From Rhizobium rhododendri (lineage in GTDB: Bacteria; Pseudomonadota; Alphaproteobacteria; Rhizobiales; Rhizobiaceae), in contig NZ_CP117268.1 in the NCBI RefSeq assembly GCF_007000325.2, positions 1,466,639 through 1,530,638 on the forward strand: 64,000 bases of DNA, given 5' to 3'. Positions 25,274 to 35,226 of the stretch are shown one piece after another. The notes beneath the pieces were generated by a model. That model saw nothing but the letters and a program-made list of their open reading frames with translations. It was not told the DNA's origin and did not search any database. A program made the position numbers and the translations under genes. Each line of letters starts with the position of its first letter. Position 1 is the stretch's first letter.

Positions 25274-28200
25274 ATGTTCAAGAAAGTCCTGATCGCCAAC
25301 AGGGGCGAAATCGCCGTCCGGATCATCCGGACACTCAAGCAAATGGGAATAGCATCCGTCGCCGTTTATTCCGATGCGGACAGGTTCTCCCTGGCCGCGC
25401 GTGTCGCCGACGAAGCCGTCAGGCTCGGGCCGGCCGTGGCCACGGACAGCTACCTCAACATCGACGCCGTCATTGCGGCCTGCAGGCAGACCGGTGCTGA
25501 GGCTGTCCACCCGGGCTACGGCTTTCTCTCGGAGAATATCGGCTTTGCCGAGCGCTTGGCAGCAGAAGGCATCGCGTTTATCGGGCCGAGGCCGGAGCAC
25601 CTGTCGGCTTTTGGCCTGAAACACACGGCAAGAGCGCTCGCGCAGGCAAGCGGGGTCCCGCTGCTGCCCGGCAGCGGATTGCTGGAAAGCCTGCAAGAGG
25701 CATGCGCCAAGGCAGCCGAGATCGGCTATCCCGTCATGCTGAAAAGCACGGCGGGTGGCGGCGGTATCGGCATGCAGCTCTGCCACGACGAGGCCGCACT
25801 GAAGGCAGCCTTCGAAGGGGTGCGTCGTACCGCCAATGCCAGCTTTGGCGATGCCCGCGTCTATATCGAACGCTTCGTTGCCAACGCTCGACATATCGAG
25901 GTGCAGATCTTCGGCGACGGCAAGGGGAACGTCGTCGCTCTCGGAGAGCGCGATTGCTCTTTGCAGCGGCGAAACCAGAAGGTCGTCGAGGAGACCCCTG
26001 CCCCCGGCATTTCCGCAGATGTCCGCGCGCGCCTCCACAAGGCCGCTGTCGACCTCGGTGCTTCCATTTCCTATTCTTCCGCCGGCACCGTGGAGTTCAT
26101 CTACGATCCACGCCGCCAGGAATTCTATTTTCTCGAGGTGAACACCCGCCTGCAGGTGGAACATCCCGTGACCGAAGCCGTCTTCGGCATCGACCTCGTC
26201 GAATGGATGATCCGGCAGGCAGCCGGCGAAGATGTTCTGTCAAAGGCGATGGATCTGCGCCCGAAGGGGGCGGCCATCGAGGTGCGGATCTACGCCGAAA
26301 TGCCGCATGCGGATTTCCGCCCGAGCGCCGGCCTTTTGACCGAGGTGGCATTCCCCGCCAATGCGCGCGTTGACAGCTGGATCGAGACCGGAACGGACGT
26401 CACCCCCTTCTACGACCCAATGCTGGCAAAACTCATCATTGCCGCCGATGACAGGGAGACGGCCATCGAAAAGCTCAAGGCCGCGCTTTCGGAAACCGCG
26501 ATTTGGGGCATCGAGACCAATGTCGACTATCTGCGAAAAATCGCCGCCTCCGAATTGCTGGCCAGCGGCAATGTCGCGACAACCGCATTGCGTGACTTCG
26601 CCTTCATCCCCGATATCATCGAGGTGCTGGTGCCCGGCGCCCAGTCCAGTATTCAAGAATTGCCGGGCCGCCTTGGCCTCTGGCATGTCGGGGTGCCGCC
26701 GAGCGGGCCGATGGACGAGCGCTCGTTCCGGCATGCAAACCGGCTTGTCGGCAACCATGACGACACGGCCGCGCTGGAGTTGACGGTCTCGGGACCGACA
26801 TTGCGCTTTTTTACGCAGACGTCGATAGCCCTGGCCGGTGCAGAAATGGCCATGAGCTGCGACGGCACGCCCTTGCCGCATGGTGAGCGGGTCGTCATTC
26901 CTGCAGGCGCCGTCCTGACCGTCGGCAACATCAGCGGCCCCGGTCAGCGCGCCTACCTGGCCGTCGCCGGAGGCTTTGCGGCGCCCACAGTGCTTGGCTC
27001 GCGCGCAACCTTCACGCTCGGCCAGTTCGGTGGCAATGCGACCGGCGCGCTGAAGACCGGGCATGTCCTGCATCTCGCCCGCCATGAAAAGACGCAGGCG
27101 CCCAAGCGTGCGGAGGCGCCGGCGGAGCTGACGAACGCCTGGAATGTCGGGGTGGTCTACGGCCCGCACGGGGCGCCGGATTTCTTCCAGCCGGGCGATA
27201 TCGACGCGCTCTTTTCCCTGCCCTACGAGGTGCATTTCAACAGCGCCAGAACGGGGGTCCGGCTCCTCGGCCCCACGCCAAAATGGGCACGGACCGATGG
27301 CGGACAGGCAGGGTTGCATCCCTCCAACCTGCATGACAATGCCTATGCTATCGGCGCCATAGACTTTACCGGCGACATGCCGATCATCCTTGGTCCGGAT
27401 GGACCGAGCCTCGGCGGCTTCGTATGCCCCGCCGTGATCGCGCGCGACGAACAATGGAAGATGGGCCAGTTCAAGCCGGGCGACACCATCCGTTTCCATC
27501 CGGTGGTGCGTCCTGACGATCCCCTGACGGCACCGGCCGCGCTGGCCGGCGCGACCGAAAGGGGATCGGCCATCGTCGGTACGTTCGACAAAGCGCCGGT
27601 GACGGTCGTCTATCGCCGGCAGGGGGACGACAATCTCCTTGTCGAATACGGGCCCATGGAGCTGGACATCGCGCTTCGCCTGCGCGTCCATCTGTTGATG
27701 AACGCCGTCAGGGACGCGCGCCTTCCCGGCCTGATCGATCTCACGCCGGGCATTCGATCCCTGCAGATCCATTATGACGGCTCGACGCTGACGCGTCGAC
27801 GATTGCTGGGCCTGCTGGCGAATCTCGAAGCCGGGCTTCTTCCGGCCGAACAGGTCACGGTTCCAAGCCGGATCGTCCATCTGCCACTTTCGTGGAATGA
27901 CCCGGACGCCGAGCTGGCGATGCGCAAATATCAGGAGCTCGTGCGGCCGGATGCGCCCTGGTGTCCCTCCAACATCGAGTTCATTCGCCGGATAAATGGG
28001 CTGGCGGACGAGCAGGCGGTCAAGGACATCGTCTTCGATGCCAGCTATCTCGTACTGGGGCTGGGCGATGTCTATCTCGGCGCGCCGGTGGCAACGCCGG
28101 TCGATCCAAGGCACCGCCTCGTGACCACAAAGTACAATCCGGCGCGCACCTGGACGCCGGAAAATGCCGTCGGCATCGGCGGCGCCTACATGTGCATCTA

Positions 28201-28813
28201 CGGCATGGAGGGGCCGGGCGGCTACCAGCTCTTCGGCCGCACGATACAGGTCTGGAATACCTGGCGGCAGACGCCTGCCTTTGACACGGGCAAGCCATGG
28301 CTTCTGAACTTCTTCGACCAGATCCGCTTCTTCCCCGTCAGCCACGAGGAACTGGCCGAGGCGAGAGCCGCCTTCCCTCACGGCGGCTACCCGATCCGCA
28401 TTGAGGAGACCGAATTCTCCTATGCCGACTACGCGCTCGAACTGAGCAAGAACGCCCAGTCCATCGAAGCATTCAAGCACCGGCAGCAGGCGGCATTCGA
28501 GACCGAGAGGCAGCGCTGGAAAGCCGAAGGTCTCGACAGCTTCGTGACAGACGATGGCGGCAGAGAGAGCTTCGATGGAGATGTGCCCGAGGGCTGCTTC
28601 GGCGTTGCCAGCAGTGTACCCGGCAATATCTGGAAACTGCTGGTAGAGCCCGGTTCCCATGTGTCGGCGGGCGATACCGTTGCTATCATCGAGTCGATGA
28701 AGATGGAGATCAACGTCACGTCCCACGTGGCTGGGCGGGTGCGTGAACTCCGGGCCGCTCCGGGGCGTACGGTGAAGGCCGGAGACCTCCTGATTGTGCT
28801 GGAGGAGCCCTGA
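25274..28813 (+). CDS. Guanidine carboxylase (biotin-dependent, urea carboxylase family)
   Basis: This 1179-residue biotin enzyme carboxylates guanidine with ATP and bicarbonate. Domains in order are biotin carboxylase at about 1-450 (KVLIANRGEIAVRIIRTLKQ, the glycine-rich loop KSTAGGGGIGMQ, EVNTRLQVEHPVTE), then the AHS2- and AHS1-type carboxyltransferase domains at about 460-980 (PGRLGLWHVGVPPSGPMDERS marks the first), and a biotinyl domain at the C-terminus with biotin lysine 1143 in ESMKMEI. Older annotation would say urea carboxylase. The guanidine-I riboswitch and the deiminase pair make guanidine the better substrate. An allophanate hydrolase domain or gene is not attached; the nearest is at 35227-37035. 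Confidence 0.93.
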   Translation: MFKKVLIANRGEIAVRIIRTLKQMGIASVAVYSDADRFSLAARVADEAVRLGPAVATDSYLNIDAVIAACRQTGAEAVHPGYGFLSENIGFAERLAAEGIAFIGPRPEHLSAFGLKHTARALAQASGVPLLPGSGLLESLQEACAKAAEIGYPVMLKSTAGGGGIGMQLCHDEAALKAAFEGVRRTANASFGDARVYIERFVANARHIEVQIFGDGKGNVVALGERDCSLQRRNQKVVEETPAPGISADVRARLHKAAVDLGASISYSSAGTVEFIYDPRRQEFYFLEVNTRLQVEHPVTEAVFGIDLVEWMIRQAAGEDVLSKAMDLRPKGAAIEVRIYAEMPHADFRPSAGLLTEVAFPANARVDSWIETGTDVTPFYDPMLAKLIIAADDRETAIEKLKAALSETAIWGIETNVDYLRKIAASELLASGNVATTALRDFAFIPDIIEVLVPGAQSSIQELPGRLGLWHVGVPPSGPMDERSFRHANRLVGNHDDTAALELTVSGPTLRFFTQTSIALAGAEMAMSCDGTPLPHGERVVIPAGAVLTVGNISGPGQRAYLAVAGGFAAPTVLGSRATFTLGQFGGNATGALKTGHVLHLARHEKTQAPKRAEAPAELTNAWNVGVVYGPHGAPDFFQPGDIDALFSLPYEVHFNSARTGVRLLGPTPKWARTDGGQAGLHPSNLHDNAYAIGAIDFTGDMPIILGPDGPSLGGFVCPAVIARDEQWKMGQFKPGDTIRFHPVVRPDDPLTAPAALAGATERGSAIVGTFDKAPVTVVYRRQGDDNLLVEYGPMELDIALRLRVHLLMNAVRDARLPGLIDLTPGIRSLQIHYDGSTLTRRRLLGLLANLEAGLLPAEQVTVPSRIVHLPLSWNDPDAELAMRKYQELVRPDAPWCPSNIEFIRRINGLADEQAVKDIVFDASYLVLGLGDVYLGAPVATPVDPRHRLVTTKYNPARTWTPENAVGIGGAYMCIYGMEGPGGYQLFGRTIQVWNTWRQTPAFDTGKPWLLNFFDQIRFFPVSHEELAEARAAFPHGGYPIRIEETEFSYADYALELSKNAQSIEAFKHRQQAAFETERQRWKAEGLDSFVTDDGGRESFDGDVPEGCFGVASSVPGNIWKLLVEPGSHVSAGDTVAIIESMKMEINVTSHVAGRVRELRAAPGRTVKAGDLLIVLEEP

Positions 28814-29272
28814 CCAAGGCTGCCTGCACCGGGGACGGGGACCGCCGAGACCGAGACGTCGCGGCAGTCTGATGCTGGTGTCCCCCCAAGGTGGATCGAC
28901 TGAGTGTGCGCCGGCATGCGAGGGCGCGCGCGCCATCGGTCGTAAAAAGAGGTGCAAGAACGCAATGCCACGCCCTTGAACCTTGGTGAGCACTGCCTCA
29001 TATGAGGATCAACCCATGGTCCGGGCCCCTCTGGCAGTCGCTTCCGGCGCGTCTGTGATGTCGGACCCTCCCGACAGACGATGCCGGACTAGGACCGAGG
29101 GACATGTCTCTTTTCCCACCGCACCCTGCAGGCCGGTCTCATGACGGACCGATGGTCTCTGCCGACTATCCGCCGTCCCAAACCGGCATCGGCTGGAAAA
29201 CATCCGTTCGACCGATCGAGACGTAAGGCTAGACGGGGTCTCCTGGCGCGACAGAGATTGGTGGGGCATGTC
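28814..29272. other. Intergenic region between guanidine operon and RND genes, with a 12-bp palindrome
   Basis: These 459 bp hold no convincing gene and no clear terminator. A perfect 12-bp palindrome CCTCATATGAGG (28996-29007) is a candidate operator for the RND efflux operon starting at 29273; its regulator is not encoded next to it. Confidence 0.4.
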
Positions 29273-30376
29273 ATGAACAAGTTTGCAGCAGCAGCATTGG
29301 GGGTTGTCGCCGTCGCCGCAGTCGGTGTGGCGGCGATAAACTGGCGGTGGATTGATGCACCACCCGGTATGGCTTTTATCCAACGATCCGAAAACAGACC
29401 CGTTGCCCGCGCGGCAGGGCCTGTAGCCGTGGAAGTGGCGAAGGCCAAACAGGTCCTGTCGACCAGCGACATCAACGCGATTGGCACGCTGCAATCCGAC
29501 GAGTCCGTCCAGCTTGCCCCCGAAATTGCAGGGCGCATCGTCGAAATCAAATTCGAGGAAGGCAGGCCGGTCAAGGCTGGCGAGGTCCTCGTCCGGCTTG
29601 ACGATACACTGGCCAGAGCAGCCGAAGAGGAAATGAGGGTTCGCCTCGACCTTGCGACAACCAGCTACGATCGTGCGAAACGTCTCGCCGGAACGGGAAG
29701 CGGCACCGGCCGCGAACTCGACGTCGCGCTTGCCGAGCGGAGCACGGCCGAGGCGTTGTTGAATTCCCAGCGCGCCCAGCTTGCCAAGCTCGATATCCTG
29801 GCACCCTTTACCGGAACGGTCGGCCTTCGCCGCATCTCGACCGGCAGCTATGTCGGTGCCGGTACGACGCTGGTCAATCTCGAAAAGATCGACGTGCTCA
29901 AGGTCGACTTCAAAATCCCTGAGGCAAACCTGCAGAAGGTCCGCGTCGGACAGAATATCGAGGTTGTCGTCGATGCCATCCCCGGCCGGCAATTCACGGG
30001 CACGATCTATGCGATCGATCCGATGCTCGACGTCAACGGGCGGGCGATCAGTATCCGGGCCACGCTTCCGAACGCCGATCTTGTGTTGCGGCCGGGCCTT
30101 TTTGCCCGCGTCGTCGTTAAGGGTCTAAAGGAGCGCCAGGTTGTCACCGTGCCGGAGGCTGCGATCGTGGCGCGCGGCCAGGAGCGGTTTGTTTGGACCG
30201 TGGTCGACGGCAAGGCCCAGGAAACCAAGGTGAGCCTTGGAGCGCGCAAGGCCGGCATGGCCGAACTCGAAGGAATCTCCGGCGACATGACGGTGGTGAC
30301 CGCCGGACACAATCGCCTGCGAAACGGATCTGTCGTCGATATCGTTGAAAGCGCGGCAGCCGAGCCGGCGATATGA
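29273..30376 (+). CDS. RND efflux periplasmic adaptor (membrane fusion protein)
   Basis: The 367-residue adaptor has an N-terminal membrane anchor (residues 3-24, with AAALGVVAVAAVGVAAI). A split biotinyl/lipoyl-like domain follows (VQLAPEIAGRIVEIKFEEGRPVKAGEVLVRLD, then DILAPFTGTVGLRRISTGSYV), around a coiled-coil hairpin rich in Ala and Arg. A beta-barrel and membrane-proximal domain complete it. The start at 29273 is chosen over a longer frame because of GGTGGGG upstream and the position of the hydrophobic leader. The RND pump gene follows after ten bases. Confidence 0.9.
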   Translation: MNKFAAAALGVVAVAAVGVAAINWRWIDAPPGMAFIQRSENRPVARAAGPVAVEVAKAKQVLSTSDINAIGTLQSDESVQLAPEIAGRIVEIKFEEGRPVKAGEVLVRLDDTLARAAEEEMRVRLDLATTSYDRAKRLAGTGSGTGRELDVALAERSTAEALLNSQRAQLAKLDILAPFTGTVGLRRISTGSYVGAGTTLVNLEKIDVLKVDFKIPEANLQKVRVGQNIEVVVDAIPGRQFTGTIYAIDPMLDVNGRAISIRATLPNADLVLRPGLFARVVVKGLKERQVVTVPEAAIVARGQERFVWTVVDGKAQETKVSLGARKAGMAELEGISGDMTVVTAGHNRLRNGSVVDIVESAAAEPAI

Positions 30377-30386
30377 GGAGAGGCTG

Positions 30387-33300
30387 ATGGGTTTTTCGGA
30401 ACTGTGCATCCGCCGGCCGGTGTTTGCGACCGTCCTCAGCCTGCTGATGCTGCTGGTCGGTATCGTCTCCTATGACCGACTGGCGGTGCGCGAGTATCCC
30501 AGTATCGACGAGCCCGTGGTTTCCGTCGTCACGACCTATCCCGGTGCTTCCGCCAGCATCATTGAAAGCCAGGTCACCCAGATTCTCGAAGGATCGATCG
30601 CCGGCATTGAAGGCATCGACGTGCTGGAATCGACCAGCCGCTCGGAATCGAGCCGCATCACCGTCCGCTTCCGCCTGGAGATCCAGCCGGACGTGGCCGC
30701 AAGCGATGTGCGCGACCGGGTAAGCCGGGTGCGTCAGCGTCTGCCGGACGAAATCACCGAGCCGGTTATTTCCAAGGTCGAGGCCGATGCCCAGCCGGTG
30801 GTCTTCGTTGTCTTTCGCAACGACCGGATGAGCCCCCTCGAACTCACCGATTATGTCGATCGCAATGTCGTCGACCGCTTCAAGAATGTGACCGGCGTTG
30901 CCGACGTGCAGATATACGGCGAGCGGCGATACGCCATGCGGATCTGGATCGATCGCCAGAGGCTTGCTGCCCTGAACCTCACGGTGCAGGAAATCGAGGA
31001 TTCGCTGCGGGCTCAGAACGTCGAGATCCCCGCCGGCCGACTGGAGAGCAACGACCGCGAGTTTACGGTCCTTTCCAAGTCGGCGATCGGCACGGTCAGC
31101 GAGTTCGAAAACATCATCGTCAAGCGTGGCAATGGCGTGCTGGTGCGCCTGAGCGAGGTTGCCCGGGTTGAGCTCGGCGCTGCCGACGAGCGTCGCGCCG
31201 GTCGCTTCAACGGCGAAAACGCCATCGTGGTCGGCATTATCAAGCAGGCGGTCGCCAATCCGCTCGATGTCTCCGCCGGCATCAATGCCATCCTACCAGA
31301 CATCAACGCCAATCTGCCGGAAGGCATGACGGGTGCTGTCGGCAACGACAACTCGGTATTCATCGACAGGGCGCTGGGGGCCGTCTACGCGACAATCGTC
31401 GAGGCCATCGTCCTCGTGCTGATCGTCATCGTCGTCTTTCTGCGCTCGTGGCGGGCCTCCATCATTCCGATCGTTACCATCCCGATTTCGCTGATCGCCA
31501 CCTTCGCGATCATGTATGCGCTCGGTTTCAGCGTGAACACCCTGACCTTGCTCGCCATCGTTCTCGCCATCGGTCTGGTGGTCGATGATGCCATCGTCGT
31601 GCTCGAGAACATTTTCCGCCACATCGAGGACGGCATGGCGCCGATACCGGCGGCCATCAAGGGAACGCGGGAAATCGGCTTTGCGGTGATCGCCATGACG
31701 CTGACGCTCGCCGCCGTCTATGCGCCCGTGGCCTTTGCCACCGGCAGAACGGGCAAGCTGTTCCTCGAATTCTCGCTGACGCTTGCAAGCGCGGTGATCG
31801 TGTCGGGCTTCGTCGCCCTGACGCTGACGCCGATGATGTGCTCCAGGCTCCTGAAACACGAGAAGGAACCGGGGCGAATATCGGCGTTCATCGAGCGGGG
31901 GCTGAGCGGCCTTGAGAACGGCTATCGTCGCCTGCTGGCGACCTCGCTCGGCATGCGCCGCCTTGTCGCGCTGGCGGCTGTCGTCGTCGCCGCCTGCAGC
32001 GCCTTCCTCTATGTCGGCTTGCCGCAGGAGCTGGCACCCGTTGAGGACCGCGGCATCATCCGCGTGGTCGGCACGGCGCCGGAGGGCTCGACGCTTGCCT
32101 ATACCGAACGCTATTCCAAGCAGGTGGAAGCCCTTCTCAAGCCGATCTCTGAAGTCGGCAGCGTCCAGACGATCAACGGCATGCCCGAGGTGAACCGCTT
32201 CCAGGTTATCGGCCGCCTCAGCGATTGGGATGCCCGCGACCGTCGCCAGCAAGAGCTGGTGGCAGAGTTGCTCCCGGCCCTGCGCCGCATCGCCGGCGTC
32301 ACTGCTTTTGCCAGCAATCCCCCCTCGCTCGGCACCTCCAACAATGCCCGCCCGATCGAATTCGTGTTGCAGAGTTCAGGCACCTATGAGGAGCTCGACC
32401 AGGTGACCCGTCGTTTCATGGAGCGAATCTCTGAATTTCCCGGTCTCACCAACATCGATAGCGACCTGAAGCTCAACAAGCCGGAAATGACCATTAATAT
32501 CGATCGCGAAAAGGCGTCCGACCTAGGTATCGACATATCTGTGATCGGCAGGACCCTCGAGACGTTGCTCGGCGGCAGGCAGGTTACCCGTTTCGAAAAT
32601 GACGGTGAGCAGTACGATGTCTATGTCCAGCTGGCAGCGGAGGACCGCACTGCACCATCGACCCTCTCGACGATCTTCCTGAAGTCGCCGACCGACCAGA
32701 TGGTGCAATTGTCGAACCTCGTGGGCGTCAAGGAAACCGTCGCGCCGCAGGAGCTGAAGCGTTTCAACCAGCTGCGGTCGGTGACGGTGTCGGCAAACCT
32801 TGCCGCTGGCGTATCCACCGGCGAAGCGCTTTTCTTCATGGAGACGGCAGCCAGGGAGGTCCTGCCGGACACAGTACAGACCGACGTATCCGGCCCAAGC
32901 CGCGAATTCCGCGCTTCCGGCCAGAGCCTGCTCGTGGTGTTCGTCCTCGCGCTCGGCTTCATCTACCTAGTGCTTGCCGCACAGTTCGAAAGCTTCCGCG
33001 ATCCGCTGATCATCATGGTGACGGTACCGCTGTCGATGACCGGCGCGCTGGCCGCGCTTTCGCTCGGCGGCGGCTCGTTGAACGTTTATTCGCAGATCGG
33101 ACTTGTCACGCTGGTCGGCCTCATCACCAAGCACGGCATTCTCATCGTCGAATTTGCAAACCAGCGGCAGGAGGCAGGGCACGACCGGCTTTCGGCAGTG
33201 ATCGATGCCGCTGTCATGCGCCTGCGGCCGATCCTGATGACGACAGGTGCCATGGTGCTGGGTGCCGTGCCGCTCGCCATCGCCCAGGGCGCCGGTGCCG

Positions 33301-33464
33301 AAAGTCGCCACCAAATCGGCTATGTCATCGTCGGCGGCATGACGCTGGGCACGTTGCTGACGCTTTTCGTCGTACCGATGGTGTATACGTTTGCGGGTCG
33401 CAGGATGTCTCACCAGGAAGTCACGCCGCTCAAAGCAGAGGTTAGTGCTGCGACACTCACATAG
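30387..33464 (+). CDS. RND multidrug efflux pump (AcrB/MexF-like)
   Basis: The 1025-residue inner-membrane pump is of full RND length. The first helix (CIRRPVFATVLSLLMLLVGI) precedes a large periplasmic porter loop. The proton-relay motif GLVVDDAIVVLENIFRHIEDG lies near residue 400 with two adjacent aspartates, and a second loop starts near 550. The C-terminal half has VLAAQFESFRDPLIIMVTVPLS and GLITKHGILIVEFANQ. With the adaptor it would need an outer-membrane channel encoded elsewhere. The substrates are unknown. Confidence 0.93.
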   Translation: MGFSELCIRRPVFATVLSLLMLLVGIVSYDRLAVREYPSIDEPVVSVVTTYPGASASIIESQVTQILEGSIAGIEGIDVLESTSRSESSRITVRFRLEIQPDVAASDVRDRVSRVRQRLPDEITEPVISKVEADAQPVVFVVFRNDRMSPLELTDYVDRNVVDRFKNVTGVADVQIYGERRYAMRIWIDRQRLAALNLTVQEIEDSLRAQNVEIPAGRLESNDREFTVLSKSAIGTVSEFENIIVKRGNGVLVRLSEVARVELGAADERRAGRFNGENAIVVGIIKQAVANPLDVSAGINAILPDINANLPEGMTGAVGNDNSVFIDRALGAVYATIVEAIVLVLIVIVVFLRSWRASIIPIVTIPISLIATFAIMYALGFSVNTLTLLAIVLAIGLVVDDAIVVLENIFRHIEDGMAPIPAAIKGTREIGFAVIAMTLTLAAVYAPVAFATGRTGKLFLEFSLTLASAVIVSGFVALTLTPMMCSRLLKHEKEPGRISAFIERGLSGLENGYRRLLATSLGMRRLVALAAVVVAACSAFLYVGLPQELAPVEDRGIIRVVGTAPEGSTLAYTERYSKQVEALLKPISEVGSVQTINGMPEVNRFQVIGRLSDWDARDRRQQELVAELLPALRRIAGVTAFASNPPSLGTSNNARPIEFVLQSSGTYEELDQVTRRFMERISEFPGLTNIDSDLKLNKPEMTINIDREKASDLGIDISVIGRTLETLLGGRQVTRFENDGEQYDVYVQLAAEDRTAPSTLSTIFLKSPTDQMVQLSNLVGVKETVAPQELKRFNQLRSVTVSANLAAGVSTGEALFFMETAAREVLPDTVQTDVSGPSREFRASGQSLLVVFVLALGFIYLVLAAQFESFRDPLIIMVTVPLSMTGALAALSLGGGSLNVYSQIGLVTLVGLITKHGILIVEFANQRQEAGHDRLSAVIDAAVMRLRPILMTTGAMVLGAVPLAIAQGAGAESRHQIGYVIVGGMTLGTLLTLFVVPMVYTFAGRRMSHQEVTPLKAEVSAATLT

Positions 33465-33668
33465 CCGCCTTGGTGGCTCGTGCATTGCCATTAAGGTGAC
33501 GGCAGTCGCTTTCAGGGCCGTCTGTCACACTTGCGCAATGAGCAAGGAAAACAGCGCTGCCGGGCAAAAAGGAGAATCATCGGTTCGAATTCGTTTGCTA
33601 CCACTTGTCGACATCGGTTTAGCGACAATGGACCCGGTGTGCGTCCCATTGATGGGACGGTATTATCC

Positions 33669-34052
33669 ATGAATTGGCTTGAGCCTTGGGGAATCGCTAG
33701 AGGAAATCGAAGACGGCACGGCTTCTTTTTTTGGCAAGGCTGGGAGGTGGAGTTCCACAAGGAGCCGGTACCGGCCCCTGAGCTATATGGTCTGAGAGTG
33801 AGGCTCATCGCCCGCCGCTATGACTGCGACGATGCTCTTATTCAGCTGTCTGACGAAGCATGGCAAAAGTTCATCTCACGTGGACGCAAGCGGAGGAAGG
33901 TGATGCACGATGGCCTGAGACTGCCGTTTACGCATCCCTGGATAGGTGGGCGTCAATCGGACTGCGCGATGATCATGCCGAATGGACCGGCGACTTTACC
34001 GAATGAACAGGGTCAATCGCTGCAATTGGCGCAAACCAGTCGTATCAATTGA
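33669..34052 (+). CDS. Hypothetical protein
   Basis: The 127-residue frame starts MNWLEPWGIARGNRRRHG and includes FFFWQGWEVEFHKEPVPAPELYGLRVRL and ALIQLSDEAWQKFISRGRKRRKVM. The amino-acid pattern looks protein-like for the first 85 residues; the tail is less so. It is rich in Trp and Arg with no membrane segment. No ribosome site is strong. I do not recognise a family. Confidence 0.45.
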   Translation: MNWLEPWGIARGNRRRHGFFFWQGWEVEFHKEPVPAPELYGLRVRLIARRYDCDDALIQLSDEAWQKFISRGRKRRKVMHDGLRLPFTHPWIGGRQSDCAMIMPNGPATLPNEQGQSLQLAQTSRIN

Positions 34053-34086
34053 ACACCGACTTGAGGTCGGCCTAGAGCTGCTGGCG

Positions 34087-34278
34087 CTAGAGAAGACGGA
34101 AGAGGGAAACGACGCCGTCTAAAAGCGTCGAGCCACAAAACGGCGCGAACAGCGCCATTACGAGATTGAAGGCAATGGCCATGAGGAGGATACGCTCCTG
34201 CTTCGGCGTGAGCTGCTTGTATTTTCTTTCGGGCGGAGGCTCTCGTCTCGGCTGATAGGCATTGAGGTCGCGAAACAT
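34087..34278 (-). CDS. Small single-pass membrane protein
   Basis: The 63-residue protein has a charged N-terminal half (MFRDLNAYQPRREPPPERKY) and one hydrophobic segment near the C-terminus (ILLMAIAFNLVMALFAPF). AAGGA lies seven bases before the ATG on the minus strand, which decides this start. The frame stays open further upstream to an ATG at 34365, so a 92-residue form is possible. It faces the TfuA gene head to head. The function is unknown. Confidence 0.55.
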   Translation of the reverse strand: MFRDLNAYQPRREPPPERKYKQLTPKQERILLMAIAFNLVMALFAPFCGSTLLDGVVSLFRLL

Positions 34279-34452
34279 CTGCTCATCCTTTAGATCGGGG
34301 AAGAACGAAGATAGGGCGGAAGGAATGATGTCCAGGCACTGTTGTAAATCTACGCCATCTGTCATGGGTTGCAAGCGGTGCTTCGATGCCAAAAGAGCGC
34401 AGGCGCCACGCCGTCGGCAATGCACAGTGCAGTGGCAAAAGGCGAGATCGAG

Positions 34453-35199
34453 ATGCGGGTGATTTTTGCGGGCCCCACGGTCCACGGTGCAGATCTGCGA
34501 ACGGACGGTGCTTACGAGCTTCGGCCACCTGCCGGCCAAGGCGATGTCCACAGGGCTGTGGAAGACGGCGCCACGGTGATCGGGCTGATCGACGGTGTCT
34601 ATGATGCCGTCCCCGCAGTATGGCATAAAGAAATCCTGTATGGCCTGTCTCAGGGCGTTCACATGTTCGGTGCCGCAAGCATCGGCGCGCTGAGGGCGGC
34701 CGAGTGTGCGCCATTCGGCATGGTCGGCATCGGCAAAATCTACGAGGGATATGCCAGCGGCCTGCTGGAGGAGGATGCTGACGTGGCGCAATCGCACGCG
34801 CCGGCCGATCTCGGTTACCTGCCGCTCAGTGTCCCACTCGTCAATGCCAGGGCGACACTTGCGCAGTGCCGGCATCTGGCCCTCGTCACGCTCGAGGAGG
34901 AAGCCCGCCTGCAAAGGACTGCCGAGGAGACCTTCTTCAAAAACAGGACCTATCGGCAGCTGGTGCGGGACGCCATTTCGGATGTCGAAAGAGCGTCAAC
35001 GGTCTTGGCGCATTTGCGTGCCAATGCCGTCAATCCCAAGCTTCAGGATGCCCTGCGCCTCATCGACAGGGTGATCGGGACGCCGGATCGTCGTTTCTCC
35101 CCGCAGTTCGACTGGAGGTTTCACGCCACCTCCTTCTGGGAAACCCAGTTTTGCGGTGACGTGAAATCGATGCCACCCGTCAAGCCTGCCGGAGATTAG
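34453..35199 (+). CDS. TfuA-domain protein (orphan, without a YcaO partner)
   Basis: The 248-residue protein shows the TfuA core: RVIFAGPTVHGADL at the N-terminus, then the conserved VIGLIDGVYDAVPAVWHKEIL, the segment GVHMFGAASIGALRAAECAPFGMVGIGKIYEGYASG, and the DVAQSHAPA region. TfuA proteins normally help a YcaO cyclodehydratase install thioamides or azolines on peptides, as in trifolitoxin of rhizobia. No YcaO gene or obvious precursor peptide is visible in this window. It may serve a YcaO encoded elsewhere on the genome, or have another role. The start is uncertain; no strong ribosome site is seen. Confidence 0.85.
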   Translation: MRVIFAGPTVHGADLRTDGAYELRPPAGQGDVHRAVEDGATVIGLIDGVYDAVPAVWHKEILYGLSQGVHMFGAASIGALRAAECAPFGMVGIGKIYEGYASGLLEEDADVAQSHAPADLGYLPLSVPLVNARATLAQCRHLALVTLEEEARLQRTAEETFFKNRTYRQLVRDAISDVERASTVLAHLRANAVNPKLQDALRLIDRVIGTPDRRFSPQFDWRFHATSFWETQFCGDVKSMPPVKPAGD

Positions 35200-35226
35200 G
35201 CAAGCAGCCGGAAGGACGGCAATTTT

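Noticed and set aside
25274..28813. Urea carboxylase as the primary function
   Set aside because: The guanidine-I riboswitch and the carboxyguanidine deiminase pair make guanidine the more likely substrate; side activity on urea is not excluded.
26240..28993. A 917-codon open frame on the minus strand
   Set aside because: It is antisense to the guanidine carboxylase gene and has no recognisable motif; high GC gives long false frames.
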